A stretch of DNA of 64,000 bases, taken from assembly GCA_009617715.1 (NCBI GenBank), contig VTFK01000435.1, positions 1-64,000 of the forward strand, given 5' to 3'. The position numbers and the translations under genes are program-made. Below the pieces are notes generated by a model that was given only the letters and a program-made list of their open reading frames with translations, ran no database searches and was not told where the DNA came from. Position 1 is the stretch's first letter, and each line of letters starts with the position of its first letter. This document shows positions 47,300-59,379 of the stretch, in pieces. The DNA comes from Plectrocnemia conspersa. Its lineage: Eukaryota > Arthropoda > Insecta > Trichoptera > Polycentropodidae.

Positions 47300-47600
47300 G
47301 TTAACGAGATACATTATACCCGATATATATTACACATATACAGAAAGGAGAACATATGACGTGGCAGCGTTTAGTAATAAACAACGACGGACCATTTCGC
47401 GTAATTATAGTTGAAAAATGGCGACAGTAAGCCGATAATCTGCTCAGCCTTCAGCAAAAGGGATAACGGCCCAACCGTGAAAGGGGAGATTTTCACTTTT
47501 TTTCATTTTCATTTTCGTCGTCGACGAACGTGACCGATATTGATTTTTTTCTAGACATCTTTTGGCATACGAGGAATGAATATATGAGTGTATTGACAGT
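47300..47600. promoter_or_regulatory. moderately GC-rich island
   Basis: Less AT-rich block. Frames of 105 and 69 codons on the minus strand and 66 on the plus strand overlap in it, with no domain in any. TTTTCATTTTCATTTTCGTCGTCGACGAACG forms a short repeat plus dyad near 47500-47530. Possible regulatory element. Confidence 0.28.
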
Positions 47601-47844
47601 AATGGGCATTCTGGGAACATCGAGAGGGAACATGGGACAAAAGCCAGGGCCAACAATATGGAATAATGTATTTTCTTCCTCAATTTTTGAAAACCGTGAC
47701 ATTGCTTTTTATACTGAACTGAATACATAGATGCGTTTATAAAAATATGTAATATTATCACAACTCATTTAAGCTATCAATAAATTATCTATATCGTTGA
47801 TCAGTTTATTACGTTGCAAGCGCATACATACATATGCAGTGTTT

Positions 47845-48365
47845 ATGCTCAGGAATTTCTTGAGAATTCATCTTAAATCGATAGTTCATATTTTTCGAGA
47901 ATTTTTTTGAATTCTTGAGAAATTTTATAAAGCATTTTTTAATATAAAAAATTAAATGTGTACGAATATTTTTAAAAGGTTTACAACCACTGCCTTTTTT
48001 ATAGCGGCACATAAGTAAAGGCGTGTTCATGGCTAATATGAATACTTCTTAGAAGGTTTCAATAGAGGTCTGGAAATGACAAAAAATTGTTTACACATTT
48101 TTAACATTCAAACTCGCCTTATTTTTTGCTTAAATAATAAAATACGACACTCAGAAAAGTAACATTTTCAAAGGTGTTTGAAAATGACAGATGCTTAAAA
48201 ATATGCATACTTTCTTGCAAGATCGAAAGTATTTGAATGAAAAACATTTTTTTGCGATTTTCTATTATTCAAACCGGCCGGCGGTTTTATCTTTGCTTTG
48301 GTGATCTAAAAACTCGCTCCGATAAGGAGAAATTACACATGAGAATCGGCGTAATACAAAGCGAT
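47845..48365 (+). repeat. dispersed repeat F, copy 1
   Basis: Alignable with 57135-57495 in the same orientation. Shared features in order are: dyads built on tcttgagaatt and aattctcaag-like words; attttataaagc; acgaatatttttaaa; tttacaacc(a/g)c; cagatg(c/t)tt.aaaatatgcat.cttt; a gaaagtattt-like stretch; and tattcaa(a/t)c.gg. It is noncoding. The clustered TTCTTGAGAA-type dyads at the start suggest an element terminus. Confidence 0.6.
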
Positions 48366-48939
48366 TAAGCTATTTTTATTTTTCGATTATTCGAAAAAGT
48401 TTTTTTTATATTGTTTTTGTAAAGAAGCAACAGTTGTTAATTAAAAATTGTTTAAAGATTATTATTTACAACCGAAGGGGTCTTTATTTTTCTGGTAAAA
48501 CTATTCGAATTTATTAATTCTGTGCTAAGCTTAAAATTTCAACAGTCAAAAGAGACGTTTTTAGTTATTCTTCAAAAGAAGAAATATTTAAAATAGGGAA
48601 AGAAATTATTTGCAGATTATTTAATGGCTCTGCGAATGCTAAAGACCCTCGCGACTACATTAAATCATAAGAATCCATTAAAAAAAAAAAAAAATTTTAA
48701 ATAGGCGCAATAATTATAAAAAAAAAATATATCCTTAAATTAAAAAAAATATCATGATTGATTTTAGGGTGCAATATTTATTTTTCAAAAATGTTTTTCG
48801 CACTTTATCAGTTACCCTGTTTTGTAGAAATGTTTAACTAAATTATCTTAGTGAATAGCTCCTAAAGGTTTATTAATACATTCAAACAATCGCATTATTA
48901 GATCAGAAACAAACCATTTATAACATTGCAACGCTATAG
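48366..48939. other. AT-rich noncoding stretch
   Basis: A-runs at about 48679-48694 and 48718-48727. Nothing else recognised. Confidence 0.5.
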
Positions 48940-49400
48940 TCAGTATCTATTATTTTCTCAATCTTATCCCTCTATTATTATTATCGCAGCGTATAAATTC
49001 ACCAAAATTCGCAATCGCCACCCGAGCAATTCATTAGTCTTTGTCGTTAACGCAACACAATCAGACGGTCTCGTGTCAATGTCATTATCGTCCATCGGGG
49101 GTGAGCCCGCTAGGGGGATGGACACCCAGGAGGCACTGACAGCTAATCGATCGCGCCTGAGGACGATTAGCCCTCGTCCTCCCACACGCATTCAAATGAT
49201 GATAAATTACACGGGCGGGCAACAAAGTGCCGCCACCTCGATCCTGTCCTGTCCTGTCCTCCTGCGCCGGCCCTGGACTCTCGAATGTCAAGCGCGATAC
49301 CACTTAATGTCCCTCCACGGTTCGGTTTCAGCCTTTTTCGCGTTCGACAATAAAAACTGGATCATTGGTATCGGTAAGACTTTATAGTATAATACATCAA
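48940..49400. promoter_or_regulatory. GC-rich island covering the longest open frame (153 codons), candidate regulatory element
   Basis: CpG-rich block from about 49010 to 49340. The plus-strand frame 48926-49387 starts in AT-rich flank, has no domain, signal peptide or biased repeat, and is overlapped by two minus-strand frames (75 and 72 codons). Frames like this arise because GC-rich DNA lacks stops. The run CCTGTCCTGTCCTGTCCT sits at 49243-49260. I favour a noncoding element, though a small lineage-specific gene is not excluded. Confidence 0.4.
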
Positions 49401-51371
49401 TCAATATCAACTTGTGACTTTATCATGATAAGGTGTAACGTTATTATACGTGAATACGCGAGTGGTGCTATTATTCATTTTTGCTGAAAGAGTAAAAAAT
49501 ATATTGCTGAAAGTTAGTGAAAAAAGTGATGAATATGTTTTTAAATTACCGATCGTAAATTAAGTTTTTCAATTGTATTTTGTAAGATAATAATTTAGTA
49601 TATTCACTGTATTTTAAATATTTTACAAGTGTATTATTACAGTTTGTGTTTCTGAAATTATATGTTAAAGGGACGACTCTTATAAATAACGATTTAAATT
49701 AGTTTTTATAGCAAAGCAAGGTTATTAGTATAAAAAAATATTCTATACAATCAATATATATTGACATATGTACATAAAATATAAATACTAAATAAAATGA
49801 TTTAAATCAATGTTTGGTCAAAAAGTTTTTCTATATCATGTACGAAATAAAAAAATTTAATTTCTGCAGCTATTTAGCTAGGAAGTCCTCTTGCTACTGG
49901 AGAATTTATGGGTGAGAAATAGTGGGAAGAGCAGAGCGTGCTCTGAAGCAAAAAGTCAGAGTTCAGAAAGTAGAGAAGGACGACTCGTGATATCCTCAGA
50001 AAATTGTTCAATTTTTTTTAAATTAATTATTTATGAACTTAGTGTGTGCATTTTTATACTGTTGTAGATAGTTAACTAGAAAGTTTTTTTTTATTTTTTG
50101 TCATATTCAAATGTTTTAAAGAATAAAATCCATCTCATATAATATTGCCAAATATGATGTTTTAAACTGCTGCACAGAATATTTAAGCTGAATTGAACCC
50201 AAAGAATTCTTTCAAATTAATGCGAAGTCTGTCTATACTTCTTCTTCACTAAATGATAAGTTTGCTTAATTTAAATTTTAGTTATATCATAATATGGTCG
50301 ACTTCTTTAGAGACTTTCAACTAAAATTTCAACTTAAGTTGCCGATATTTATGACCAATTATCAGTCTGACTATTTATGAATATTTCGTATTTCGAGCAA
50401 TAAAAATCGTTTGAACAATCTTCCTTACATTCAGGTACTTCTAAAAATACTTTATACGTTGATCCTTTATTGTGTTATCTACGAGTACCAATACAATTCA
50501 ATAGGACGACTGTATACAAAAACCCTTTTGTTCCATTTATTTCTTCACTTTCATTCATTTACTATATTGTCGAAAAAAATATTTTTGATAATACAGGCGG
50601 CAAATCTTTCTTATTTTAGAACAATAATTCTATAAAATCATCGTCTTTGATCGACTGCTTCTGGTTGTCTCTAAAATTTTAATATCAGGGGCAAACTCGA
50701 TAATTTATTTCAATGAAGTATAATATATTAACATATTACTCATAACGATTTTCCGAAAAATCTTACGAGAAAAGTGTGCGTAAAAAATGGTCAATATGTT
50801 TGTTTAAAATGTGACATATTACTTAAAAAAAAACAGATTTTTATGATTGCTGATGATGATTTATTTATATAATCTTATTGGAATCATTGCATATTTCATA
50901 TTAGTTTAGAATATCTCATTAATTTTTATTTTCGAAAGATATATTTCTCGTATGCTTATATATTATATTTCTACTCATGTTACAAGTAACAAAAAATATA
51001 TTTTAGTTATACGTAAATACTGCATTTTTTTAATTGATATCATACGTCGATAACACTAAGGTAGATTCATTACAATGAGGATTATTTTATTTTCCGCTTC
51101 TGTTTTCAAGCAAAATATGAATTATTGTTTTTGTAGTCCTAAGCCAGGAAGTTATCATTTTTAGCAAATAAAATGTACGGATTAGAGGAAAAAATTTACC
51201 GGTAGTACTGAAGGTCGATTTTTGCACCAAAACCGGCATCGGTACAACTGGTATTGCAATCTCTTTGGACAATAAATATATTTATTATTTATTATTTTGT
51301 TAACTTAAAAAAACATCACTTTTTGTCAAACAAAGATATATATTATTCTGTAAAATCAGCTTTTGTTGTAC
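49401..51371. other. AT-rich noncoding stretch, nothing recognised
   Basis: A short less AT-rich patch at 49870-49990 (gggaagagcagagcgtgctctgaag). Frames of 61-74 codons are unrecognised. Confidence 0.5.
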
Positions 51372-51800
51372 TAAAAACCATTTCTAAAACTAAACTGAGT
51401 GTCCCTTATGTTTTCCTCACTCTATTGTGAATGGTTTTAAGGAATAGTTCAGTTATGTGACTCACTTAGCTTATTGTTCGATATTATTGGCACTCTGTCA
51501 TTTGGATTTAAAAGTAGAGTAATGAAGGTGGATTTAAGCCTATCATTTGGTTTTGAACCTGTTCTGTATATTTCGTTGAAAGGTTCTAAGATATGTTGTT
51601 TTGATCGTCTAAAAAAAAAATTACCAGTTCGATGTATACATCATCTTGTCCCACTGATTTTTTGTTTTCTGACAACTTTATAGCATACATAACTTTCTCT
51701 TTCGTGAAAAGTGGTCCTTTATCGGCCTATATAGTGTCATTATGGAATGATTTTTTAGCTATTGCTTTTAAAGTTTCAGTGTTTATTCTATATTCAGAAT
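51372..51800 (-). pseudogene. LINE-C relic: N-terminal part of a non-LTR reverse transcriptase
   Basis: Minus-strand translation gives RINTETLKAIAKKSFHND, GPLFTKEKVMYAIKLSENKK, SVGQDDVYIELV, then EPFNEIYRTGSKPNDRLKST, FITLLLNPN, and finally ENIRDTQFSFRNGF. This follows the GP.....EV..AI....N.K..G.D.I..EL......LFN.IY..G..P..W..S.FI.LPKKPN......R.ISLM......ENI...QFGFRNG.GTR pattern of the common arthropod endonuclease/RT ORF. The YADD region and C terminus are absent here; the matching C-terminal half is at 20385-21010. Stops and a frameshift inside an A-run show decay. Confidence 0.8.
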
Positions 51801-52809
51801 AATTTGTCATTTTTATCTTTTAATGTAAGTGATGTTTTTGTTAGTAAATTAATAAATAAAAGGTATAAATTTTTTTACTCAAAAACAAATAACGAGACGT
51901 GTTATTTTGATACCTTTTGTAATTGTTCTTTTTAAGGAAACTGTGTTTGCTGACATTCTACGTGAACTCAATGAATCAAATGTATTTTTTAAAAATGCAG
52001 AAGGCAAATGTCTATATTTATTCAGATAGAAATATTTTTCTAATAAAAATCCATATTATCTATCAATTTTTAAGTGCCATGCATTTTGTATCAAAATCTT
52101 TTGAATTGTTAGTGCATTATGGAAAATCTTGACTACATAAGAAATTTAAGATGATTAGTAAATAAAATGCCGATATCCTTCAAAATACCGAAATATAATT
52201 TATGAAGGTTTTAGCTTTATAAAAATTGTTACAAAATAGCATATATCTAAATTAAACTGTAAACTCGGCGTAAGCCCTGAAATTCATCATAATAATCAAT
52301 CTGAAATATTTTATGGATATAATTCATTGTAATGCATATGCATTTTTTAATTCATGAACCTGTTAACCACTCTTGTTTATTATATTATTTATAAATTAAA
52401 TAAATAGCAATATATAAATATTTGATCATGCGATACATATTCAGTTTTGCTAATCTCCAAGTCAATTATTTTATATTTATTATACATATACGCTTATTAT
52501 AATATATCATAAGTTAAAGAAGTAACAATTAAAAAACTATTATTCATTGGGCGATTACATCTCACATCTTAAAACAGTTATTAATTTAAAAAAAAAAAAA
52601 AATTGCCGTAACTGATCTCAACCAGCTTTAAAAAAAAATTTCATTAGCAGTGTAGCAAAATTTTACCACTCAAATATTCCATGTTTCCAGTGCTACAATT
52701 TTACAATCTTTTACAATCGTATCCTAAATATCTTTACATCTGTATTTGATATATATAAACCATTCAAACACAAGATTAAATATGTAGAGAGATTACTTTA
52801 AAACTTGGC
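51801..52809. other. AT-rich noncoding stretch, nothing recognised
   Basis: The 69-codon frame at 51923-52132 is unrecognised. A-run at about 52588-52602. Confidence 0.5.
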
Positions 52810-53390
52810 GTTTCGTGAGCAGCTCGTTTATAAATTTCGTACTTTCACATAAAAATCCAAATCGCAAATTACTTAACCCACTTTGACTTGAACCAGCGTT
52901 CAGATAATAGCTAAGAAAACGTGCACCGGTTATATTTCTCACCTTTAACTTCCGATTAACAACACTCTCCGTACATCGCGTGCTCCCGCCGTCGCCATCA
53001 ATCTCGAACCATGTAAATTACACGAGCCACTTTTCATTCTTCTTTTCCGACGTTACATCATGCACTCGCCGTGTGTGAAAATTTCATTATATCGCTACAT
53101 ATAAAATATCGTCGGCGTAATAATATTTAATAATTAACTAGGCACACACGCACCGCGGGGAGAGATATTGCCAGTTATCCGATTACCGGACGGATGCGTA
53201 AACGTAGCACGTAATTAGACACGACTCGCAAATGGATCACCGAAGGGCCGCGATAATTAACTGAGAAACATACTAACTGAGCCGCGTTTTGATAAATAAT
53301 TACGTATCGCGAGTCCGCCCTTTTAGTGTGTAATTAAACGCGGGGAATGAGTTAAGCGCGGAAGTGGGCTCACTAAGAAAGCTTTTTTGA
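52810..53390. promoter_or_regulatory. GC-rich island with five TAATTA homeodomain cores
   Basis: TAATTA occurs at 53131, 53212, 53254, 53297 and 53331, five times in 206 bp inside a CpG-rich context where AT-rich hexamers should be rare. Three are followed by AA or AC (TAATTAAC, TAATTAAAC). TAATTA is the core of Antennapedia/Engrailed-class homeodomain sites (established knowledge). There are no coding frames. This is the best enhancer candidate in the window by motif density. Confidence 0.5.
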
Positions 53391-54099
53391 TTTACAGTGA
53401 TAGAATTAATATGTCAAACATATTTTTAATTAAACATTTTATATTAAAGGTAAAAATATTTCATTGAATTAAGATTTTAAATAGATCATTAATTATTGCA
53501 GTGATTTTTACATATTGCCTCCCCCTTTTTGTGTAAGAATTGCCAACGATACGTTCGAAAAAATAAATTCTCGTAGGTACTTTCACAATACACTAAATAA
53601 CAAAAATCATGCTAGCATATTAAACATATAACCGCTAATTATAACTATTGTCAGCATGTTTTTAGTCATTTTTAATCTACCGTAAAGCCATATAAAATAT
53701 TTATTTAATTATAACCGTGTTCGTTTTGACTAAATAATAAAATTAATGCATTTAGAGACGACCGGTTTTGTATTATAAATTTTTAAATTAATTAATATAT
53801 AGCTCGCTTGTGGTTATCAATACAGTTTACCAATTTGCGATGTTTTAAAGTGAGTTTAACTATTTTACGAAACCATGCTGATATGAAATTTGTAAAATAA
53901 CTTGATTAACATTTTATTTTTTAAATTTAATATACGTGTTTTAATTGTATATAATAATAGGGTAATTTGTAAAATAATTATAGTACATATTCATTTTAGT
54001 ATGTTTTCTAGTCAATAAACTTAATCTTATAGCTGCGAGTTTTTATGTAATAAAACAATATATTATATTATTGTAAAAAATAAATCCTTGTATGGAACT
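53391..54099. other. AT-rich noncoding stretch, nothing recognised
   Basis: No gene or structured element seen. Confidence 0.5.
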
Positions 54100-54560
54100 T
54101 AAGTGAATGTCATGCCAAGCCAGTATGTTCTGTCTCTAGAGCTTATTTATACACCTAACTGTTATAATACACGTGCTTCTCCGTACTCTTCCGAAAGTAA
54201 CCGTCCGAGAAAAATGTCATACACGCGCAATAAAATTTTTCGGTTAATTGAAAAACCCACTTTTAGGGTTCCGAGAACCATTTCGAGGCTTTATAAAAAT
54301 CACGGTCGGGGTTTATGTTTGAACGATCGGTTTTATCGCTCGCGACGATGTGGTGATAATAATGCTTAGCTGGGTCCCTTTTCCGACCGCGGAAAATTCG
54401 CTCAAAAACGCAGGGAGTGCGAGTCCCTTAGGGGAAAGAGAGCGTTGGGTTTATTTGTCAAATTAGCAAGTTGATGACGCCTGCCGCAAATTTTAATTAA
54501 CGCTTTTGGAATATCGTGTATCGGCCGAGTGTTTCGAATTGGCCCTCGTTTAATTAATGC
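54100..54560. promoter_or_regulatory. GC-rich island, candidate regulatory element
   Basis: CpG-rich block with ccgagaaaaatgtcatacacgcg, gatcggttttatcgctcgcgacg and gaccgcggaaaattcgct words. The 88-codon frame at 54103-54369 has no domain. HTTTTATCG and TTTTATGG-like Caudal/Abd-B words occur. Function inferred. Confidence 0.35.
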
Positions 54561-55419
54561 CGGATTTTCGCTCTTTCGGGTTCGATGTCCAATTTATTTA
54601 ACGGTAGGTGATTTCAGTGATTTTCATCCTTTTAAATATAATAAAGAACTCTGTTTGGTTTTTATATCTATATATTTTTTATGTTGTAGCGTGATTAGAA
54701 TTAAATTAAATGCGTGATTTACTTTTATTTTAAAAGTTTAGCGATATTTTTTAAAATTATATTTACATACATTTAAATAAAATATGATTATATTTGAAAT
54801 CTCTGACTTTTAAGAGAGTTTTAAGTATATCTTTAAATCCATAAAATGATTTTAATTTTAAAAAATATTTTTGTTAAATTTATTTTAAGAATTTTTAGGA
54901 AAATAGTATCTCATTATTTTATGAGAATAATTGAGCATTTTAATTTAATCTCTCGCGTTCTCAATAATTCTAGTCAATCATTAAAAGATATTGAGTTTAT
55001 GATTTAATATTGATTATATATATTTTTCAGAAGGAGTAAGTATATATACATTATGGTATTCTAGAGAAATCTGATTATGATTAAGTTGTTTTATAAATAT
55101 TTGTTTAATCAAACATTTTTTCCCTTTTCCTTTTTAGGAACTTAAAGCAATACTTAATATTGTCTAAAAATAACATTTTTATTGCCAAAGAAGTCGAAAA
55201 ATAAAACGTGATAAAACATGAGAAAGACAAGAAAGCTTAAGATTTTTTTATATAAATATATAACACTTTTTTGCAAAGTGTCCATTTATCAAGTAAGATT
55301 GAAAATTCGTAATAAAGAATCGAATGAAACATTTTTAAATTTTCGCTTATAGTACATGTTGAAAAATCCACAATTTAATCTGATAGCTTATTATAATGGT
55401 CGTTTCATTCGTGCCTGCT
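54561..55419. other. AT-rich noncoding stretch, nothing recognised
   Basis: A long pyrimidine tract with AG (tcccttttcctttttag, ending near 55137) looks like a 3' splice site, but I see no exon after it. Confidence 0.45.
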
Positions 55420-55765
55420 AGTTCAGCGGCCCTGGCCGGTGCAAGGCCACCAGGGCGGCATTAATGTCTGATTAAATAAATAATATCTTTTGCCGTTACA
55501 CGGGCACGCATTTCCTACGGGAACTCTCCGGTCGTTTATTACCCGAAACGCAACTGTTTCGCAGTCAACCTTGACACGTTGTAAATAATTTTCAATTTGG
55601 ACGCGAAAATAAAAAATATGGCCGGGTTTTCCAAAAAAGGTGTACATATAAAAGCAGCGACGCCGAAACTCGTCGACTGTAAAAATATAATTGCCGTTCA
55701 TTGTTTTCATTTCGAACGGGTGAATGTTTGCATTTTTAACCCTTATCGCCACATTCGTTTTAAAT
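55420..55765. promoter_or_regulatory. GC-rich island, candidate regulatory element
   Basis: CpG-rich block richest at 55420-55530 (cagcggccctggccggtgcaagg). Conflicting frames on both strands (109, 73 codons) have no domain. Possible regulatory element just upstream of the LINE-B insertion. Confidence 0.33.
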
Positions 55766-55941
55766 TTGTTAAGAAGTACAATACAAATCCATTACTTTGT
55801 ATAATTTCAACCATATGAATGTAAACCAACCATAACATATTTAACATTATAATCCATAGTTTGATTCTTGGAATTTTTTGTTTTGTAAGCATCACACGTA
55901 TGTTCAAATTGATTTGTATTCCCATTGAATTTTTTTTGTAG

Positions 55942-56945
55942 GTCCGATCTATCATATTTATAAAAGCACTGTATTATGATGACACATTAATGTATTGCAT
56001 AGGTGATAACATTAAAGAAATTGTAAATAATTTAAATAATGAATTAAGTATATTAGAAATATGGTTAAAGAATAATGTACTTAAATTAAATGAGAATAAA
56101 ACTAAATGTATGTTTATTAATTATAAAAATGTGTTAGATAATAGTACCAAAATAGTAATAAATAACTCTAGTATAGAAATAGTGGATAATAAAAAATATT
56201 TAGGAGTAATTGTTGATACAAAATTAAATTTTAAAGAACATTGTAAATACATATTAAAAAAAATTAGTAGAAAAATAGGTTTATTATCTAGATTAAGAAA
56301 TATATTAAGTATAAATACAAAAAAAAAATTTACAATAGTATAATATTGCCCCATTTTAATTATTGTGCAACACTATTAAATATGTTAAATAAATTAGACA
56401 AACAAATGTTGCAAAAATTACAAAATAGGGCAATGAGAGTAATCTTAAATAAAAATGGATTAACTAATTGTAAAAGTATGATTGATCGATTAGAATGGAT
56501 GAATGTTCAAGAAATATTGAGTATGAATGTTTTAGTATTTATATATAAGTTAGAAAATAATAAGTATTTAATAAGAAATAAAGATGTACATAAATATAAT
56601 ACTAGAAATAGAGAAAATTTAAAGATAATTAAGTATAAGAAAACGAGTACGGCTAGAGGAATTATGTACAGAGGTTTTGATTTATATAATAATCTTCCAA
56701 GAGAAATCCGAAACAGAAAAAATATAACGGGTTTCATAAATGGAATAAAAAAACACCTTCGTACATATAGAAATAAATTATAATATTAAAACTTTATTAT
56801 TGTATATTTTTATTTTTTCTTTCTGGTATGTATTTTTTATATATTTTTATATATGTTTACTAAATTTGTTAGATGTAAAGATTAGCTATTAAACTAAATA
56901 AATTAATAAAATAAATAAATAAAATAAATAAATAAATATTGTATA
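55942..56945 (+). pseudogene. LINE-B element, 5'-truncated: C-terminal half of reverse transcriptase ORF plus A-rich tail
   Basis: In frame from 55942, the sequence reads KALYYDDTLMYCIGDNIKEI: the catalytic YxDD box with the second residue Tyr. Then come the thumb and linker WLKNNVLKLNENKTKCMFI and NKKYLGVIVDTKLNFKEHC. A one-base slip in a run of ten A (56319-56328) breaks the frame. In the corrected phase YNSIILPHFNYCATLLNML continues through LQNRAMRVIL and RGFDLYNNLPREIRN to a stop at 56783. This is the standard C-terminal architecture of jockey/CR1/L2-type non-LTR retrotransposons. An AAATA/AAATAAA tail runs to about 56940. Apart from the slip the 0.84 kb is open, so it is the youngest LINE in the window. 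Codon use is extremely AT-rich. Confidence 0.88.
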
Positions 56946-57134
56946 ACGTATTGATGATTTATAAATGTAATAAATTTATAATTTTAGCAACTAAGATCCC
57001 AAGTAATATAATAAATATTCTGTCTTGAAGCGAACATTTAAATTTTTTAATATCCATCATTATATTTTTAGTTTTATTATATGTGAGTTTATTCGATTTT
57101 AATAAAAAAAATCAGATATATTGTAAAGCTAGTA

Positions 57135-57495
57135 TTTACTCTTGAGAATTTATAGAGAAAAATGCCAAATCAAGAATTCTCATTTCTAAAGAAATTTTCT
57201 GATTTCTCTAGAATTTTCATAAAGCCTCTTTTTATTATAAATTAATTTTGAACGAATATTTTTAGATGTTTTACAACTGCTACATTTTTTTATGCCACTA
57301 TTTAAAAAACAGAATGGGTTCATATCAGATGTTTGAAAATATGCATGCTTTTTTGAAAGCTTTTATTAGGGGAGAAGTATTTAAATCGCATGAAAATATT
57401 TATGATTTTTTCAACTATTTCAATCGGTCTTATATTTGCATAATAATTTTTAGATAAGAAAAAACCGCTCCGCGTGAGAATCAGCAGATTTCATA
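57135..57495 (+). repeat. dispersed repeat F, copy 2
   Basis: Same orientation as copy 1 at 47845-48365. Shared words include aaagc(c/a)t.tttt.ta, acgaatattttta, tttacaac(t/c), cagatgtttgaaaatatgcat and gtatttaa(a/t). The 63-codon frame at 57266-57457 falls inside and is not a known protein. It sits between two LINE-B pieces. Confidence 0.6.
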
Positions 57496-57719
57496 AATGT
57501 GTGTGTATCAAATTTGTTTATTTTATTGTGAATAAAATTGCTTCTGTTTGATTTTAATTTTCCACTACTCAAAATGTTTGCATAAGACTTTTGTAAATTA
57601 TTCGCAAATAGTTTAATACCGTAAGCCCTTGTTACAATAGCTGTATCGTCAGTGGACTGTTCGTTGTTAATTGTACTCCATAAAGATTATTTTAAACGCA
57701 TAAGATTTTTTTTGTTTTA

Positions 57720-58110
57720 TATTTTACCAAATTACGGTAATAATGCAATACATTAATGTGTGGTCCGCAAACAGATGTATTTCACACTTTTTGACATTAT
57801 TAATTGTATCATTATTATTATATATGATGTAAATAACAATGGTCCCAATTAAGACCCTTGTGATACACCGTGAGATAATAATTTATTATCGGATGAATTT
57901 TAGCGGTTTCGCAAAAATTGTTGTGAAATACCCAAAATATAGGCAGGTGTTCAAGATGTTTGTTAAGTAATGAATGAAAATTACAGGAAGTTTTTAATGA
58001 CATTCTAAATTTTACGTGAGCCTATTTTTCGCAAATGTTTTAAGCATATTGCATTGCTTTAAATACAGCTTCCTTGTCTAATTATTTTTTTCACAGCTTC
58101 CATATGTCAG
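57720..58110 (-). pseudogene. LINE-B relic: central reverse transcriptase fragment, opposite orientation
   Basis: Minus-strand translation contains HGVSQGS then LGPLLF, the GVPQGS.LGPLLF block. It continues into EIHLFADHTLMYC, the YADD region with Asp to His at the second catalytic position. The THx(L)MYC wording matches DDTLMYC in the + strand LINE-B at 55942, so they are one family. Upstream (58000-58110) is barely readable. It breaks off just after the catalytic box, where the 55942 copy begins. Confidence 0.75.
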
Positions 58111-59235
58111 ATTTTATTACGTTATTAGATAATATTAACAAAAATGTATATTTTAAAGTATTATGTGGCAGTTTGGTGATATTTGAGTTCATTACATTTC
58201 AAAACTGGATAGTTTGAGTCGCGACATTAGCCTGATCGATATTTTAATTGAATCGGATAATTGATAGAATTAGCGTAAACTGTGATGAAGCATCGATGTC
58301 ATAATTATGTCTAGATGCATTATTAGTTCGCTGATGCTTCGATGCATTAGTAATTTGTTTAATATGCTACATACACAGAATCAAAATTTAAACGAAATTC
58401 GGATTAAATTGAACGATTGAATTAATGTTTAGTAATAACATTGATTTATATATTTACCTTTACACTTTAACCCAATTTATCCATAAGTTAACAACCGTAA
58501 AATGTCCTTATTACGGATTTTATTTAAGGAAAACCACATAATAATAATAATACTTTTATCAATCATTTTATTTTTGTTGAAAGTTGTTTTCTAAATCCTG
58601 GTTATTGCGGTGCCATATATTATTTTTAATGATTCAATTTATTAGTTTCATATAACATCTTTCATATCTCATCTTTAATTATTTTGATATATTTACCTTA
58701 CTAAGTAATACATTTATTTAATTCTGTATTTTGCATAAGCTCTTTTCTATTTTTTTTTCAAATCATATTATAAATATGTGTTACCCTAATAAGCTTTGTT
58801 TTTATTTGTATTTTATACTGGGTAAATTCTGCTCTATTCCTATATACTATTATTTTTAAAACAACGTGCATAAATTGCATTTTCAACATACTCACCTTAT
58901 ATATGTAGTTTCGAAAAACAAATCATTAAAATTCTCTACGTATTTTAACATTCATGTGATATGAACGAATGTGTATATTTTTTTATATGCACTATATGTA
59001 TGTAGTCTATTATGTGTATTTATGTTTTGTTATTGCACGTGAAGAGATTATAAACACAGAGAGCTTTTGCTTTTGAGAGATGCATACATTTTTGTGAGGT
59101 TATGACAACAACTATTTATATCTTAGTATTCTTTTAACTGTGGTTATATACCTGTATAAAAAAAGCCTAACACCGAAACAAATTCACAAAGACATTGAAA
59201 ATGCTTTGAAAAGATACTGTCCTTCATATACAATG
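58111..59235. other. AT-rich noncoding stretch, nothing recognised
   Basis: Direct repeat of gatgcatta(t/g)ta(g/a)tt words near 58315 and 58340. No gene. Confidence 0.5.
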
Positions 59236-59379
59236 ATCAAAATTGAAGCATGAGAGGGAAAGCATTAAACATTATCATCTCAGGCTTGCAAAAGTTACTA
59301 CTATATATATATATACTAACATCAATATGACTCAAGATGTGCTCATGGTTTAAATTCGCTGAATTAAGGGTTATTGTAT

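Noticed and set aside
50430..50460. Plus-strand recursive splice site at ttacattcag/gtacttc
   Set aside because: Acceptor half is fair but GTACTT is a poor donor.
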